Assembly: GCA_002702065.1 (NCBI GenBank)
Contig: NZXX01000011.1
Coordinates: forward strand, 108,896-172,895
From: Anaerolineaceae bacterium
GTDB lineage: Bacteria > Chloroflexota > Anaerolineae > Aggregatilineales > Phototrophicaceae
Length of the DNA: 64,000 nucleotides
Reading direction: 5' to 3'
This document shows, in pieces, positions 16,754 through 23,829 of this stretch. The position numbers were made by a program, and so were the translations under genes. How positions within the stretch are numbered: the stretch's first letter is position 1; every line of letters starts with the position of its first letter. The notes below the pieces were generated by a model. That model was not told the origin of the DNA. It searched no databases and saw nothing but the letters and a program-made list of their open reading frames with translations.

Positions 16754-17329
16754 ATGTCGATGCCTCTGTTTCTTACGTATGTTTTGGCGGCGTATCTCTC
16801 CGGCGCTGTGCCCTGGTCAGTATGGCTGAGTCGCGTTGTAGCCAGAACGGACCCGCGCACACTGGCCGATGGGAACCCCGGTGCAGCCAACGCCTTTCGT
16901 ACTGCCGGACGTGGTGTGGGTGTCGCGGTGCTGGTGCTGGACTTTCTCAAAGCATTTGTGCCGGTGCTGGTGGCCCGCTGGGGATTGCAGCTGCTGGACG
17001 GACAACTATTCTGGATTGCCCTGGCCCCGATGCTCGGCCACGCATTTTCGATCTTCCTGCGCTTGCGTGGTGGACGCGGCCTGACGGCAATGTTTGGCGT
17101 GTGGGCGGGCGTCACGCTGTACGAAGTGCCGCTGCTGATGGGCCTCACAGCATTTGTGGGGGTTCGACTGATCAAAAATCGAGAGGTCAGCAGTCTGTTG
17201 ATCCCGTTGGTCGCGGCTGGGTATCTGATGCTGACCGGCAAACCGGGTTGGATGATTGTTTTGGCACTGGTTCAGTGGCTGCTGATGCTGTCTAAAATCC
17301 TTGTGTATTACCGGGCAAAGGCAGCCTGA
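16754..17329 (+). CDS. PlsY-like glycerol-3-phosphate acyltransferase
   Basis: A 191-residue membrane protein of the PlsY family, which transfers acyl groups from acyl-phosphate. Family motif 1 appears as DGNPGAANAFR (canonical SGNPGATNVLR) and motif 2/3 as GHAFSIFLRLRGGRG (canonical GHxFPxxxxFKGGKG); the Lys-to-Arg changes make it a divergent member. Five membrane segments are predicted. The start codon is one base apart from a leaderless layout: TACAAT at 16742-16747 is 6 nt before the ATG and no ribosome-binding site is seen close by. It is directly coupled to the glycosyltransferase gene that follows, so it may acylate a lipid or glycolipid other than glycerol-3-phosphate. Confidence 0.82.
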   Translation: MSMPLFLTYVLAAYLSGAVPWSVWLSRVVARTDPRTLADGNPGAANAFRTAGRGVGVAVLVLDFLKAFVPVLVARWGLQLLDGQLFWIALAPMLGHAFSIFLRLRGGRGLTAMFGVWAGVTLYEVPLLMGLTAFVGVRLIKNREVSSLLIPLVAAGYLMLTGKPGWMIVLALVQWLLMLSKILVYYRAKAA

Positions 17330-17330
17330 G

Positions 17331-18482
17331 ATGCTCTCGGCGTTTCTGCTGGCGGTCTACCTGACGGCATTGGCCCTGCTGCTGGCCCTGAGCATACGCC
17401 TGTGGCGGAATCTACGATTTTTATGCTTCGCTGGCCGCCCAGTCACCGATGCAACGGAACTCCCGGCAGTGAGCGTGCTGGTTCCGGCACGCAATGAGGC
17501 CCATAACATCACCGCCTGCGTTGAATCGCTGGCGCAGCAGGATTACCCGACGCTGGAAATCATCGTGCTGGACGACCAATCCACCGATGGCACCTACGCT
17601 CAACTGATGGCGCTGACCGCAAAATTTCCGGCATTGCGGGTGATGCGCAATACCACTCCCCCACCCCCCGGCTGGAACGGCAAGAGTTATGCGTGTCATT
17701 TATTGTCAGCACAGGCCAGCGGCGCATGGCTGCTGTTTACCGATGCGGACACGGTCCATACCTCACGCAGCGTGTCGTCCGGCATGAGCCAGGCGCGGCG
17801 GCTGAACGTCGATTTGCTGACCGCCCTACCCTATCAGCGCACCGGCAGCTGGCCGGAAAAAGTGATGGTCTCCTTTATTATGGATTTTCTGCCGCTGCTG
17901 GGGGTGGATCTGTGGCGGATGTGGCGGCGGAATAGTGAGCAGGTCCTCGCCAATGGGCAATACATGCTGGTGCAGGCGGCGACCTATCGAGCATTGGGCG
18001 GCCACGAGGCGATTAAAGGTGCTCTGGTGGATGATTTTGCACTGGCGCAGCACTTTACCCGGCACGGCGCGACGATTGCTTTTGTCAACGGCATCTCGAT
18101 GCTGACATGCCGCATGTACGGCAACGGGCGCGAGGTATGGCACGGCTTTTCCAAAAATATGCTGCTGGCGCTGCAAACGAATGCCCGCTGGCCGGTATGG
18201 AAAGCGCTGCTGTTCGCCTGGGGATTTGCGTCGTTGTTTGTGCTGCCGCCGTTGATCGCCCTGCTCTACCCTAACGACCGATGGCTGGCGCTGCTGCTGG
18301 CGGGCTGGCTGTTGGTGCTGCGTGCGGCGGTTGTGCTGCATTTCCGGCGGCCTGCACACGAGATTCTGACGACTCCGTTAGCAGCTGTTGGCGTCATGCT
18401 GCTGGGCTTGAACACGCTCTATCTCAAACGGCGCAACCGCCCCATCCGTTGGAAAGACCGCCCCTATTCCATCAGCCAGTGA
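17331..18482 (+). CDS. Family 2 glycosyltransferase, CrtQ/HpnB-like membrane enzyme
   Basis: A 384-residue GT-A glycosyltransferase with an N-terminal membrane helix and two or three at the C-terminus. The nucleotide-sugar site is visible in VLVPARNEAHNI and DDQSTDGTY, the metal-binding DxD in FTDADTVH, and the acceptor/catalytic region in LANGQYMLV and LVDDFALAQ. The layout resembles CrtQ (glycosylation of carotenoic acids) and HpnB-type enzymes. The start at 17331 lies one base after the acyltransferase stop codon, so the two are translated together; an upstream in-frame start would overlap the acyltransferase. Its end overlaps the end of the convergent P450 gene by 11 bp. Confidence 0.88.
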   Translation: MLSAFLLAVYLTALALLLALSIRLWRNLRFLCFAGRPVTDATELPAVSVLVPARNEAHNITACVESLAQQDYPTLEIIVLDDQSTDGTYAQLMALTAKFPALRVMRNTTPPPPGWNGKSYACHLLSAQASGAWLLFTDADTVHTSRSVSSGMSQARRLNVDLLTALPYQRTGSWPEKVMVSFIMDFLPLLGVDLWRMWRRNSEQVLANGQYMLVQAATYRALGGHEAIKGALVDDFALAQHFTRHGATIAFVNGISMLTCRMYGNGREVWHGFSKNMLLALQTNARWPVWKALLFAWGFASLFVLPPLIALLYPNDRWLALLLAGWLLVLRAAVVLHFRRPAHEILTTPLAAVGVMLLGLNTLYLKRRNRPIRWKDRPYSISQ

Positions 18483-19788
18483 CGCGCCGCCGCGCCACAA
18501 TGCGGACTCCGGGCTTTGGTTCCAGTGTCGCGCCCATCTTCAACTTGACAGGATGCCCGGTAAAGGTGAGGTCAAACTGCTGGAGGATGCGGGCCAGAAT
18601 GATTTTGGCCTCCACCAGCCCGAAGGCCGTGCCGATGCAGTTGCGGGCACCACCGCCGAATGGCAGATAGGCATAGGGGAGGATGCGCCGCTTGTTCTCC
18701 GCGCTAAAACGGTCGGGGTTAAAGGTATCCGGCTCCGGCCAGTGGTTGGGGTCCCGATGCGCCAGATAAATGGAGTACATCACGCGGCTGCCAGCAGGCA
18801 GGGTATAACCGTTGAAAATCAGGTCTTCGGCGACAATGCGTGACCCAAGATGAATCGGCGGGGACAGGCGCAACGTCTCGTCGATCACCTGCCCCAGATA
18901 ACCCAACTGACTGAGGTCTTCCATTTCGGGTGGACGTGTACCGAGTACGGTGTCCACTTCGGCCTGTGCCCGATGCAGCGTTTCAGGGTGCGTGGTCAGC
19001 AGATACAGCACCCAGGTCAGCAGCGCGGTGCTGGTGTCGTGCCCGGCAATCAGGATTGTCAGCAACTGGTCACGGATGCTGTCATCATCCAGCCCTCCCG
19101 CGATCAGCAGCCCCAGCAAATCCTCGGCGTTCTCCGCATCGAAAACAGCCCGGCGCTGCTGGATGATGGCGTACAGGTAGTCGTTCATCGTTTTGAGGCG
19201 GGCGGCATAACCCGGACGTGGCACACCCGGCCACAGCAGCCACAGGCCCGGCGAAATATACGCGATCGACTTCAGGATTGGCTGCCACATTCGTTCCAGA
19301 TCAGGCATCAGATCGACACGAAACAGCGATTCCACCAGCGTCAGCAGCGTGATTTTGCGCATCTCGGCCAGCATTTCGATGGAGGCAGCGGTGCCGGGCC
19401 ACTGGCTGGTGATGGCATCGGTTGCACGCCACATACCCTCGACATACCCGGTCAGCGCCTTGCGATGCAGCGAGGGGTTCATCTGGCGCCGGAGCATATC
19501 GTGCATGTCGCCATCCGTAACCAGCACGCCCTCACGCAGCAGAGCCACCACCGGGTCAGCTTCGTTGCGCCACAGGAACTTATCGCGGTGCGTGACCAGC
19601 ACGAAACGATTGGCGTCTGGCCCAACCAGCATAATCGCTTCCAGACTTAGCAGCTTGAGGTGAAAGATTTCGCCCATGTGCGCATGAAACACCCGCAGCG
19701 CAGCCAATAGATTGCGTTGGCGGACCAGTGCTTTGAGGGCTTCGAGCGATGTTTCAGCATCGGGGGATGGAATAGACGGATTGTTCAT
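18472..19788 (-). CDS. Cytochrome P450
   Basis: A 438-residue soluble P450. The I-helix oxygen-activation motif is AGHDTS, the K-helix ExxR is DETLRL, and the haem-binding loop is FGGGARNCIG with the thiolate Cys near residue 383. The class-E-like WPEPDTFNPDRF segment precedes it. Bacterial P450s of this type hydroxylate hydrophobic substrates such as fatty acids or carotenoids. It is convergent with the acyltransferase/glycosyltransferase pair. No ferredoxin or reductase gene is adjacent. A clear ribosome-binding site is missing upstream of the chosen ATG. Confidence 0.93.
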   Translation of the reverse strand: MNNPSIPSPDAETSLEALKALVRQRNLLAALRVFHAHMGEIFHLKLLSLEAIMLVGPDANRFVLVTHRDKFLWRNEADPVVALLREGVLVTDGDMHDMLRRQMNPSLHRKALTGYVEGMWRATDAITSQWPGTAASIEMLAEMRKITLLTLVESLFRVDLMPDLERMWQPILKSIAYISPGLWLLWPGVPRPGYAARLKTMNDYLYAIIQQRRAVFDAENAEDLLGLLIAGGLDDDSIRDQLLTILIAGHDTSTALLTWVLYLLTTHPETLHRAQAEVDTVLGTRPPEMEDLSQLGYLGQVIDETLRLSPPIHLGSRIVAEDLIFNGYTLPAGSRVMYSIYLAHRDPNHWPEPDTFNPDRFSAENKRRILPYAYLPFGGGARNCIGTAFGLVEAKIILARILQQFDLTFTGHPVKLKMGATLEPKPGVRIVARRRVTG

Positions 19789-19976
19789 GCCGGTATTCTA
19801 GCAAGCGGGCTGCCGAATGGAAATATGCGGCCCGGCCACCAGCAGCCGATTATGACATTTATCACTTCCGCCGGGGCAAGAAGTGGCTTATGCTGAGAGT
19901 AGGTATCAGTGACTCAGCGGAACAAGATTGCTGTTATGTTTTGTTGATGCGCTAAAAAATTTCATTCAAGTTACGC

Positions 19977-20011
19977 GGGCGTTACCCATAACAGACGGTA
20001 ACGCCCTTTTT
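19977..20011 (+). terminator. Terminator-like hairpin in the leader of the repeat-containing secreted protein
   Basis: A perfect 10-bp stem, GGGCGTTACC (19977-19986) with GGTAACGCCC (19997-20006), has a 10-nt loop and is followed at once by TTTTT. It has the form of an intrinsic terminator on the plus strand, yet no plus-strand gene lies upstream; the next gene starts 20 nt downstream. It may end a short RNA or act as an attenuator. Confidence 0.7.
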
Positions 20012-20031
20012 GTTTGCAAAGGAGGCCGGGT

Positions 20032-20787
20032 ATGAAACACTACAGGACCTTGTATTGGCGGGTGTGTCTCATGCTGGTCATTCTGTTGGCAGCCAACGCT
20101 GCAATCACAGCGCAGGAACAGGTGACCACAACTCCCGATACGCCCCTCGTACGTTTGACGGGTGATCCGACGTATCAGCCACCGCGACAGACTATGGCCC
20201 TGACCACCGATGTCCCGCTGGTACGGATCACAGGTGACGTAACGTTCGATAAGCGGCGGTTCGAATGGTATCTGGTGGGCGATGTGCCGCTGGTTGTCTA
20301 CACGGGTGATGTTCGCCCTGGTATCACCATCATGTTGGCACCCCGGCGTGAAGCGATCTCGCCCGTGATTATCGGTGACCCAAACCTTGAGAGTATGCAG
20401 GTCTGGACGGCATTCATGGAGTCGCATGATGCCAGCCTGTTTGCTGAAGATGCGGAACTGATGGATGTAGCCCGGTCTGTCCGGTTGGTAGGCCGCGATG
20501 CTATTCATAAATATCTGGAGCGCTATTACAGCGGGGCCTATCTGTTCCGCGATGTCTACGAAGTTCCGCAGCAGATTTTTATCCAGGATGAAACCTGTGT
20601 CATCTGCGAAACCACGTTTCATGGCACCGCCCTGCGCCGCAACGGCTCGCTTGTCGAAGCGCTGCAACATCCGTTGGCGGTGGAAGTGCCCATGATGTCG
20701 GTGATGGAAATTGAAAACGGCCAAATCGTCAACATGCGTCTGTACTACGACGCGGACCAGCTGCTTCGCCCATTGGGCCTGAAGTAA
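20032..20787 (+). CDS. Secreted protein with three 24-residue repeats and an NTF2/SnoaL-like domain
   Basis: A 251-residue protein with a signal peptide (residues 1-27, cleavage after AITA). The N-terminal half of the mature part holds three repeats with an exact 24-residue period: DTPLVRLTGD (36-45), DVPLVRITGD (60-69) and DVPLVVYTGD (84-93). The C-terminal half (about 125-251) has the look of a SnoaL/NTF2-type cone fold, with SVRLVGRDAIHKYLERY and a final strand NGQIVNMRLYYD. I do not recognise a named family for the whole protein. The ATG at 20032 is supported by AAAGGAGG upstream. A terminator-like hairpin precedes the gene and another follows it, so it is a single-gene unit. Confidence 0.7.
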   Translation: MKHYRTLYWRVCLMLVILLAANAAITAQEQVTTTPDTPLVRLTGDPTYQPPRQTMALTTDVPLVRITGDVTFDKRRFEWYLVGDVPLVVYTGDVRPGITIMLAPRREAISPVIIGDPNLESMQVWTAFMESHDASLFAEDAELMDVARSVRLVGRDAIHKYLERYYSGAYLFRDVYEVPQQIFIQDETCVICETTFHGTALRRNGSLVEALQHPLAVEVPMMSVMEIENGQIVNMRLYYDADQLLRPLGLK

Positions 20788-20816
20788 TCGCTCAACACAA
20801 TCAGGGGTACAGCAGA

Positions 20817-20879
20817 CCGGATCATCGCAAGCTGAGTGCACAGGATGGGGCGCTCGCCGCGATGGTCCGGCTTGTTTTT
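20817..20879 (+). terminator. Rho-independent terminator after the repeat-containing secreted protein
   Basis: A 12-bp stem with one G-U pair (20817-20828 and 20859-20870) and a 30-nt loop is followed by CTTGTTTTT. It lies 30 nt after the stop codon and before the promoter of the next operon. Confidence 0.6.
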
Positions 20880-20914
20880 GACTGTATAACGTCATTGGCC
20901 TGATGCGGCGGTAT

Positions 20915-20943
20915 TTGTCCGGCGATTGGGCTGTGGTTATAAT
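20915..20943 (+). promoter_or_regulatory. Sigma-70 promoter of the SDR-lactonase-isomerase operon
   Basis: TTGTCC (20915-20920), a 17-bp spacer and a perfect TATAAT (20938-20943). The SDR start codon is 35 bp beyond the -10. No operator palindrome is evident around it. Confidence 0.7.
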
Positions 20944-20978
20944 TTATAATTTGAACAGATTGGTTTTGGAGATTTTCA

Positions 20979-21764
20979 ATGGAACAGCGATTTGAGGGAC
21001 GCACGGCGCTGGTGACTGGCGCTGGTGGGGGCATTGGCGCAGCGGTGGCGCGGCGGCTGGCGGCTGAGGGAGCACATGTTGCGATTACGGATATTTCCAG
21101 CGAGGCGGCAGAACGGGCTGCGGCAGATATTCGGCAGTCTGGCGGCAAAGCATCTGCCCATCGCCTCGATGTGACTTCCCCCGATGATATTGCCCGCGTG
21201 GTGGCGGCGGTCGAAGCCGAAGCCGGGCTGGTGACGATGGCGGTTACGGCTGCCGGGATCATCAAGACTTATCCGTTCCTCGATCTGCCGATAGAAGACT
21301 GGAACCGCACGCTGTCGGTGAACCTCGGCGGGACGTACTTCGTGTTTCAGGCGGTGGCCCGGCGCATGGTCGAGGAAAACCGCGGCGGCAGCATGGTCGG
21401 CATCGCATCGGTGGCCGGGCGCGGCGCTCAGCCCCAGGCGGTTGACTATGGCGCGAGCAAGGCCGGTGTGATCAGCGTGGTGCGCTCCGCAGCGGTGGCG
21501 CTGGCCCCGCATCACATCACGGTCAATGCGGTCTGCCCCGGCATCGTCGATACCAACATGACCCGCGCTATTCATGATGATCGCGCCCGGATTGCCGGAA
21601 TCTCAGCGGAAGAGTCATTGGCGAAGAAGCTGTCGACCGTGCCGATTGGCCGTCTGCAAACGCCGGATGATGTCGCCAACGTCGCCGCTTTCCTGCTGTC
21701 GCCGGATGGCAATTATGTTACCGGGCAGTCGATCAATGCCTGTGGCGGCCTCGAGTTTGATTAA
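20979..21764 (+). CDS. Short-chain dehydrogenase/reductase, sugar or polyol oxidoreductase type
   Basis: A 261-residue classical SDR. The cofactor motif is TGAGGGIG (residues 13-20), with Asp at the end of strand two (ITDIS) favouring NAD, and the catalytic Tyr157-Lys161 are in YGASK with a Ser upstream in GIASVAG. The C-terminal NACGGLEFD tail is typical of the FabG/sugar dehydrogenase branch. It starts the operon with a lactonase and an isomerase, so the likely reaction is oxidation of an aldose to its lactone. FabG-type lipid synthesis is a less likely alternative given the neighbours. GGAG lies 7 nt before the ATG. Confidence 0.88.
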   Translation: MEQRFEGRTALVTGAGGGIGAAVARRLAAEGAHVAITDISSEAAERAAADIRQSGGKASAHRLDVTSPDDIARVVAAVEAEAGLVTMAVTAAGIIKTYPFLDLPIEDWNRTLSVNLGGTYFVFQAVARRMVEENRGGSMVGIASVAGRGAQPQAVDYGASKAGVISVVRSAAVALAPHHITVNAVCPGIVDTNMTRAIHDDRARIAGISAEESLAKKLSTVPIGRLQTPDDVANVAAFLLSPDGNYVTGQSINACGGLEFD

Positions 21765-21784
21765 CGCCTAAAAGGAAATGATGC

Positions 21785-22873
21785 GTGGCTGAAAAAATTA
21801 TTCTGTATGCTGGCACTTATACCCGCCCTTCACCGTATCTGGAAGCGACCAATGGCAAGGGCATCTATGTCTATGAATTTGATGTGCAATCCGGCAAGCT
21901 GTCTTTCGCCAGCGTGACCGAACATATTGACTGCCCGTCTTATCTGGCAATCGACCCGAAGAAGCAGCATCTGTATGCCACCAGTGAGGTCTGGCTGTGG
22001 CCGGAGGGCCGCTTGACCGCCTTTGAGATTGACCCCGACAGCGGTGCGTTGCAGTATCTGAACGTCCAGCCAACCGGCGGGTCCATCACGGCTTATGTGT
22101 CGGTCGACCAGACGGACCGGCTGGCCCTGCTGGTGAATTACTGGTCTGGCAGCGTCGCTGCATTTCCCCTTTCAGATGATGGTCGCCTGAAGCCGTACCG
22201 CACCTTTATCCAGCACGTGGGCACCGGGCCAAACCCGGAGCGTCAGGAAGGGCCGCATCCGCACCTGATCGTCGCTGACCCGACCAACCGTTATGCCATT
22301 GTGCCTGATCTGGGTATGGACAAGGTGCTGGTTTACGCCATTGATGTCGAAGCCCAGCAGCTCTCCCCTGCCCCGGTATCCGAGCTGGCGCTGGAATCCG
22401 GCAGTGGGCCGCGCCATTTCGAGTTTCACCCGAATGGCCAGTATGCCTACGTCATCAAGGAACTGAACTCGACCATCAGCGCGCTGGCCTGGGATTCTGC
22501 GAATGGCCGTTTTGAATTGTTGCAGACGGTCCCTGCCCTGCCATCCGATTTTGACGGAATCAGCCATTGTGCCGATTTGCATATCACACCGGATGGTCGC
22601 TTTGTCTACGGCTCGAACCGGGGGCACGACAGCCTCGTGATTTACCGGATCGACGCAGACACCGGTAAGCTCGATTATGTCGGGCACCAATCCACGTTGG
22701 GCCGCACACCGCGCAGCTTTACCATCGACCCGACCGGGGCTTACGTGCTGGTCGCCAATCAGGACAGCGACAATGTGGTCGTCTTCCGCATCGACCCAAA
22801 CACCGGCCTGCTGCATGAAACCAGTGTGGTGGATGTGCCGACGCCGGCCTGCCTCAAGATGATCGCACTGTAG
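21785..22873 (+). CDS. Lactonase of the Pgl/YbhE seven-bladed propeller family
   Basis: A 362-residue beta-propeller of the lactonase / 6-phosphogluconolactonase (YbhE) family, which opens sugar lactones. It starts LYAGTYTRP and repeats blades with the pattern of DPxxxxLYAT, FHPNGQYAYV and DPTGAYVLVANQDS; the GPRHFEFHPNGQ segment is a family hallmark. There is no signal peptide. The start is GTG with AAGG 9 nt upstream, 20 nt after the SDR stop. It would hydrolyse the lactone made by the SDR to an aldonate. Confidence 0.9.
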   Translation: MAEKIILYAGTYTRPSPYLEATNGKGIYVYEFDVQSGKLSFASVTEHIDCPSYLAIDPKKQHLYATSEVWLWPEGRLTAFEIDPDSGALQYLNVQPTGGSITAYVSVDQTDRLALLVNYWSGSVAAFPLSDDGRLKPYRTFIQHVGTGPNPERQEGPHPHLIVADPTNRYAIVPDLGMDKVLVYAIDVEAQQLSPAPVSELALESGSGPRHFEFHPNGQYAYVIKELNSTISALAWDSANGRFELLQTVPALPSDFDGISHCADLHITPDGRFVYGSNRGHDSLVIYRIDADTGKLDYVGHQSTLGRTPRSFTIDPTGAYVLVANQDSDNVVVFRIDPNTGLLHETSVVDVPTPACLKMIAL

Positions 22874-22885
22874 GGAGACACGGTT

Positions 22886-23743
22886 ATGAAAATCGGCATC
22901 ATGGGTTTGATCGCCAGCGACCTGAGCGACGTGGATTACAACCTGATTCGCAAGGCGGCAGACTGGGGTTTTCGCGGCCTGGGGGCGCATCTGACAGTCC
23001 CCGCCGAGACGATTCCGCTGGACCGGGCGAAAAATGCGCGCGCCATTATGGACGATGTGGGCCTCGAATTTCTGCAATTGTGGGGCGGCTATCCCTGTAT
23101 CATTTCGCCGGATGAAAGTGTGCGCCGGGCGGGGATTGCGCAGGCCCAGCAGATCGTCAAGCTGGCGGCGGCGATGCGTGCCCCGGCTTCTGGCGTGCGC
23201 CCCACCAGCCTCAACCCGCGCGGTGACTGGTGGCCCCACCCTGATAATTACAAGCCGGAAACCGAAGACCGGCTGGTGGACAGCCTGAAGGAAATTCTCA
23301 AGGCAGCATCGGATTTTGGCATCAACATTGTTCTGGAAACCCACGTCACGACGACTCTCAACTCACCAGCCAGCATCCGCCGGGCTATCGAGCGGACCGG
23401 GGCCAGTAATCTCAAGGTCAACCTGGACCCGGTGAATTTTGTCGGTGATCTGCCCACCGCGTTCGACCCGGCGCCGATGATCAACCAGTTGTTCGACACG
23501 CTGGAACCCTTCATCGATACCGTACATGTGAAGGATTTTTACCTGGAAGACCGCCTGACGGTGCATGTCACAGAGACGGTACCGGGGACAGGCATCATGG
23601 ATCTGGATACCGTGCTGCGGCGCGTTCAGCAGTGGAACCCGGCAGGTTACGCCATGATCGAGCATCTGCCTGTGAACCTCATGCCGCTGGCGCAGCGTAA
23701 TCTGGCCGCGAAAATTCAGGCACTGGGGCTGCCCTTAATTTGA
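22886..23743 (+). CDS. Sugar phosphate isomerase/epimerase-like TIM barrel
   Basis: A 285-residue protein of the xylose isomerase-like TIM barrel (AP endonuclease 2) superfamily. Metal-binding residues expected on the barrel strands are seen in LETHVTT (Glu), KVNLDPVN (Asp), TVHVKDF (His, Lys, Asp) and MIEHLP (Glu). Members isomerise or epimerise sugars, or dehydrate inosose-type compounds. It is the last gene of the operon, 12 nt after the lactonase. Its stop codon overlaps a TTGACA that may be the -35 of the next operon. Confidence 0.85.
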   Translation: MKIGIMGLIASDLSDVDYNLIRKAADWGFRGLGAHLTVPAETIPLDRAKNARAIMDDVGLEFLQLWGGYPCIISPDESVRRAGIAQAQQIVKLAAAMRAPASGVRPTSLNPRGDWWPHPDNYKPETEDRLVDSLKEILKAASDFGINIVLETHVTTTLNSPASIRRAIERTGASNLKVNLDPVNFVGDLPTAFDPAPMINQLFDTLEPFIDTVHVKDFYLEDRLTVHVTETVPGTGIMDLDTVLRRVQQWNPAGYAMIEHLPVNLMPLAQRNLAAKIQALGLPLI

Positions 23744-23768
23744 CAAAAGTTCTGGTCAACACCACAAT
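23740..23768 (+). promoter_or_regulatory. Possible promoter of the surface-glycan cluster
   Basis: A perfect TTGACA (23740-23745) overlaps the isomerase stop codon, followed 17 bp later by CACAAT (23763-23768), which matches the -10 consensus at four of six. It would start the heparinase-glycosyltransferase operon inside the left arm of the inverted repeat described next. Confidence 0.4.
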
Positions 23769-23829
23769 GAAATCATGATGTTTCGAACCCCTTCCGGGAA
23801 GCGGTGTGCTGCCGCCGTCATGATTTCAT
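23767..23829 (+). promoter_or_regulatory. 12-bp inverted repeat whose right arm contains a start codon
   Basis: ATGAAATCATGA (23767-23778) and TCATGATTTCAT (23818-23829) are perfect inverse copies 39 nt apart. The probable ATG of the heparinase-like gene (23828) is at the end of the right arm. A smaller CTTCC/GGAAG hairpin lies between them. As RNA this would hide the start codon; as DNA it could be a looped operator. Confidence 0.55.
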
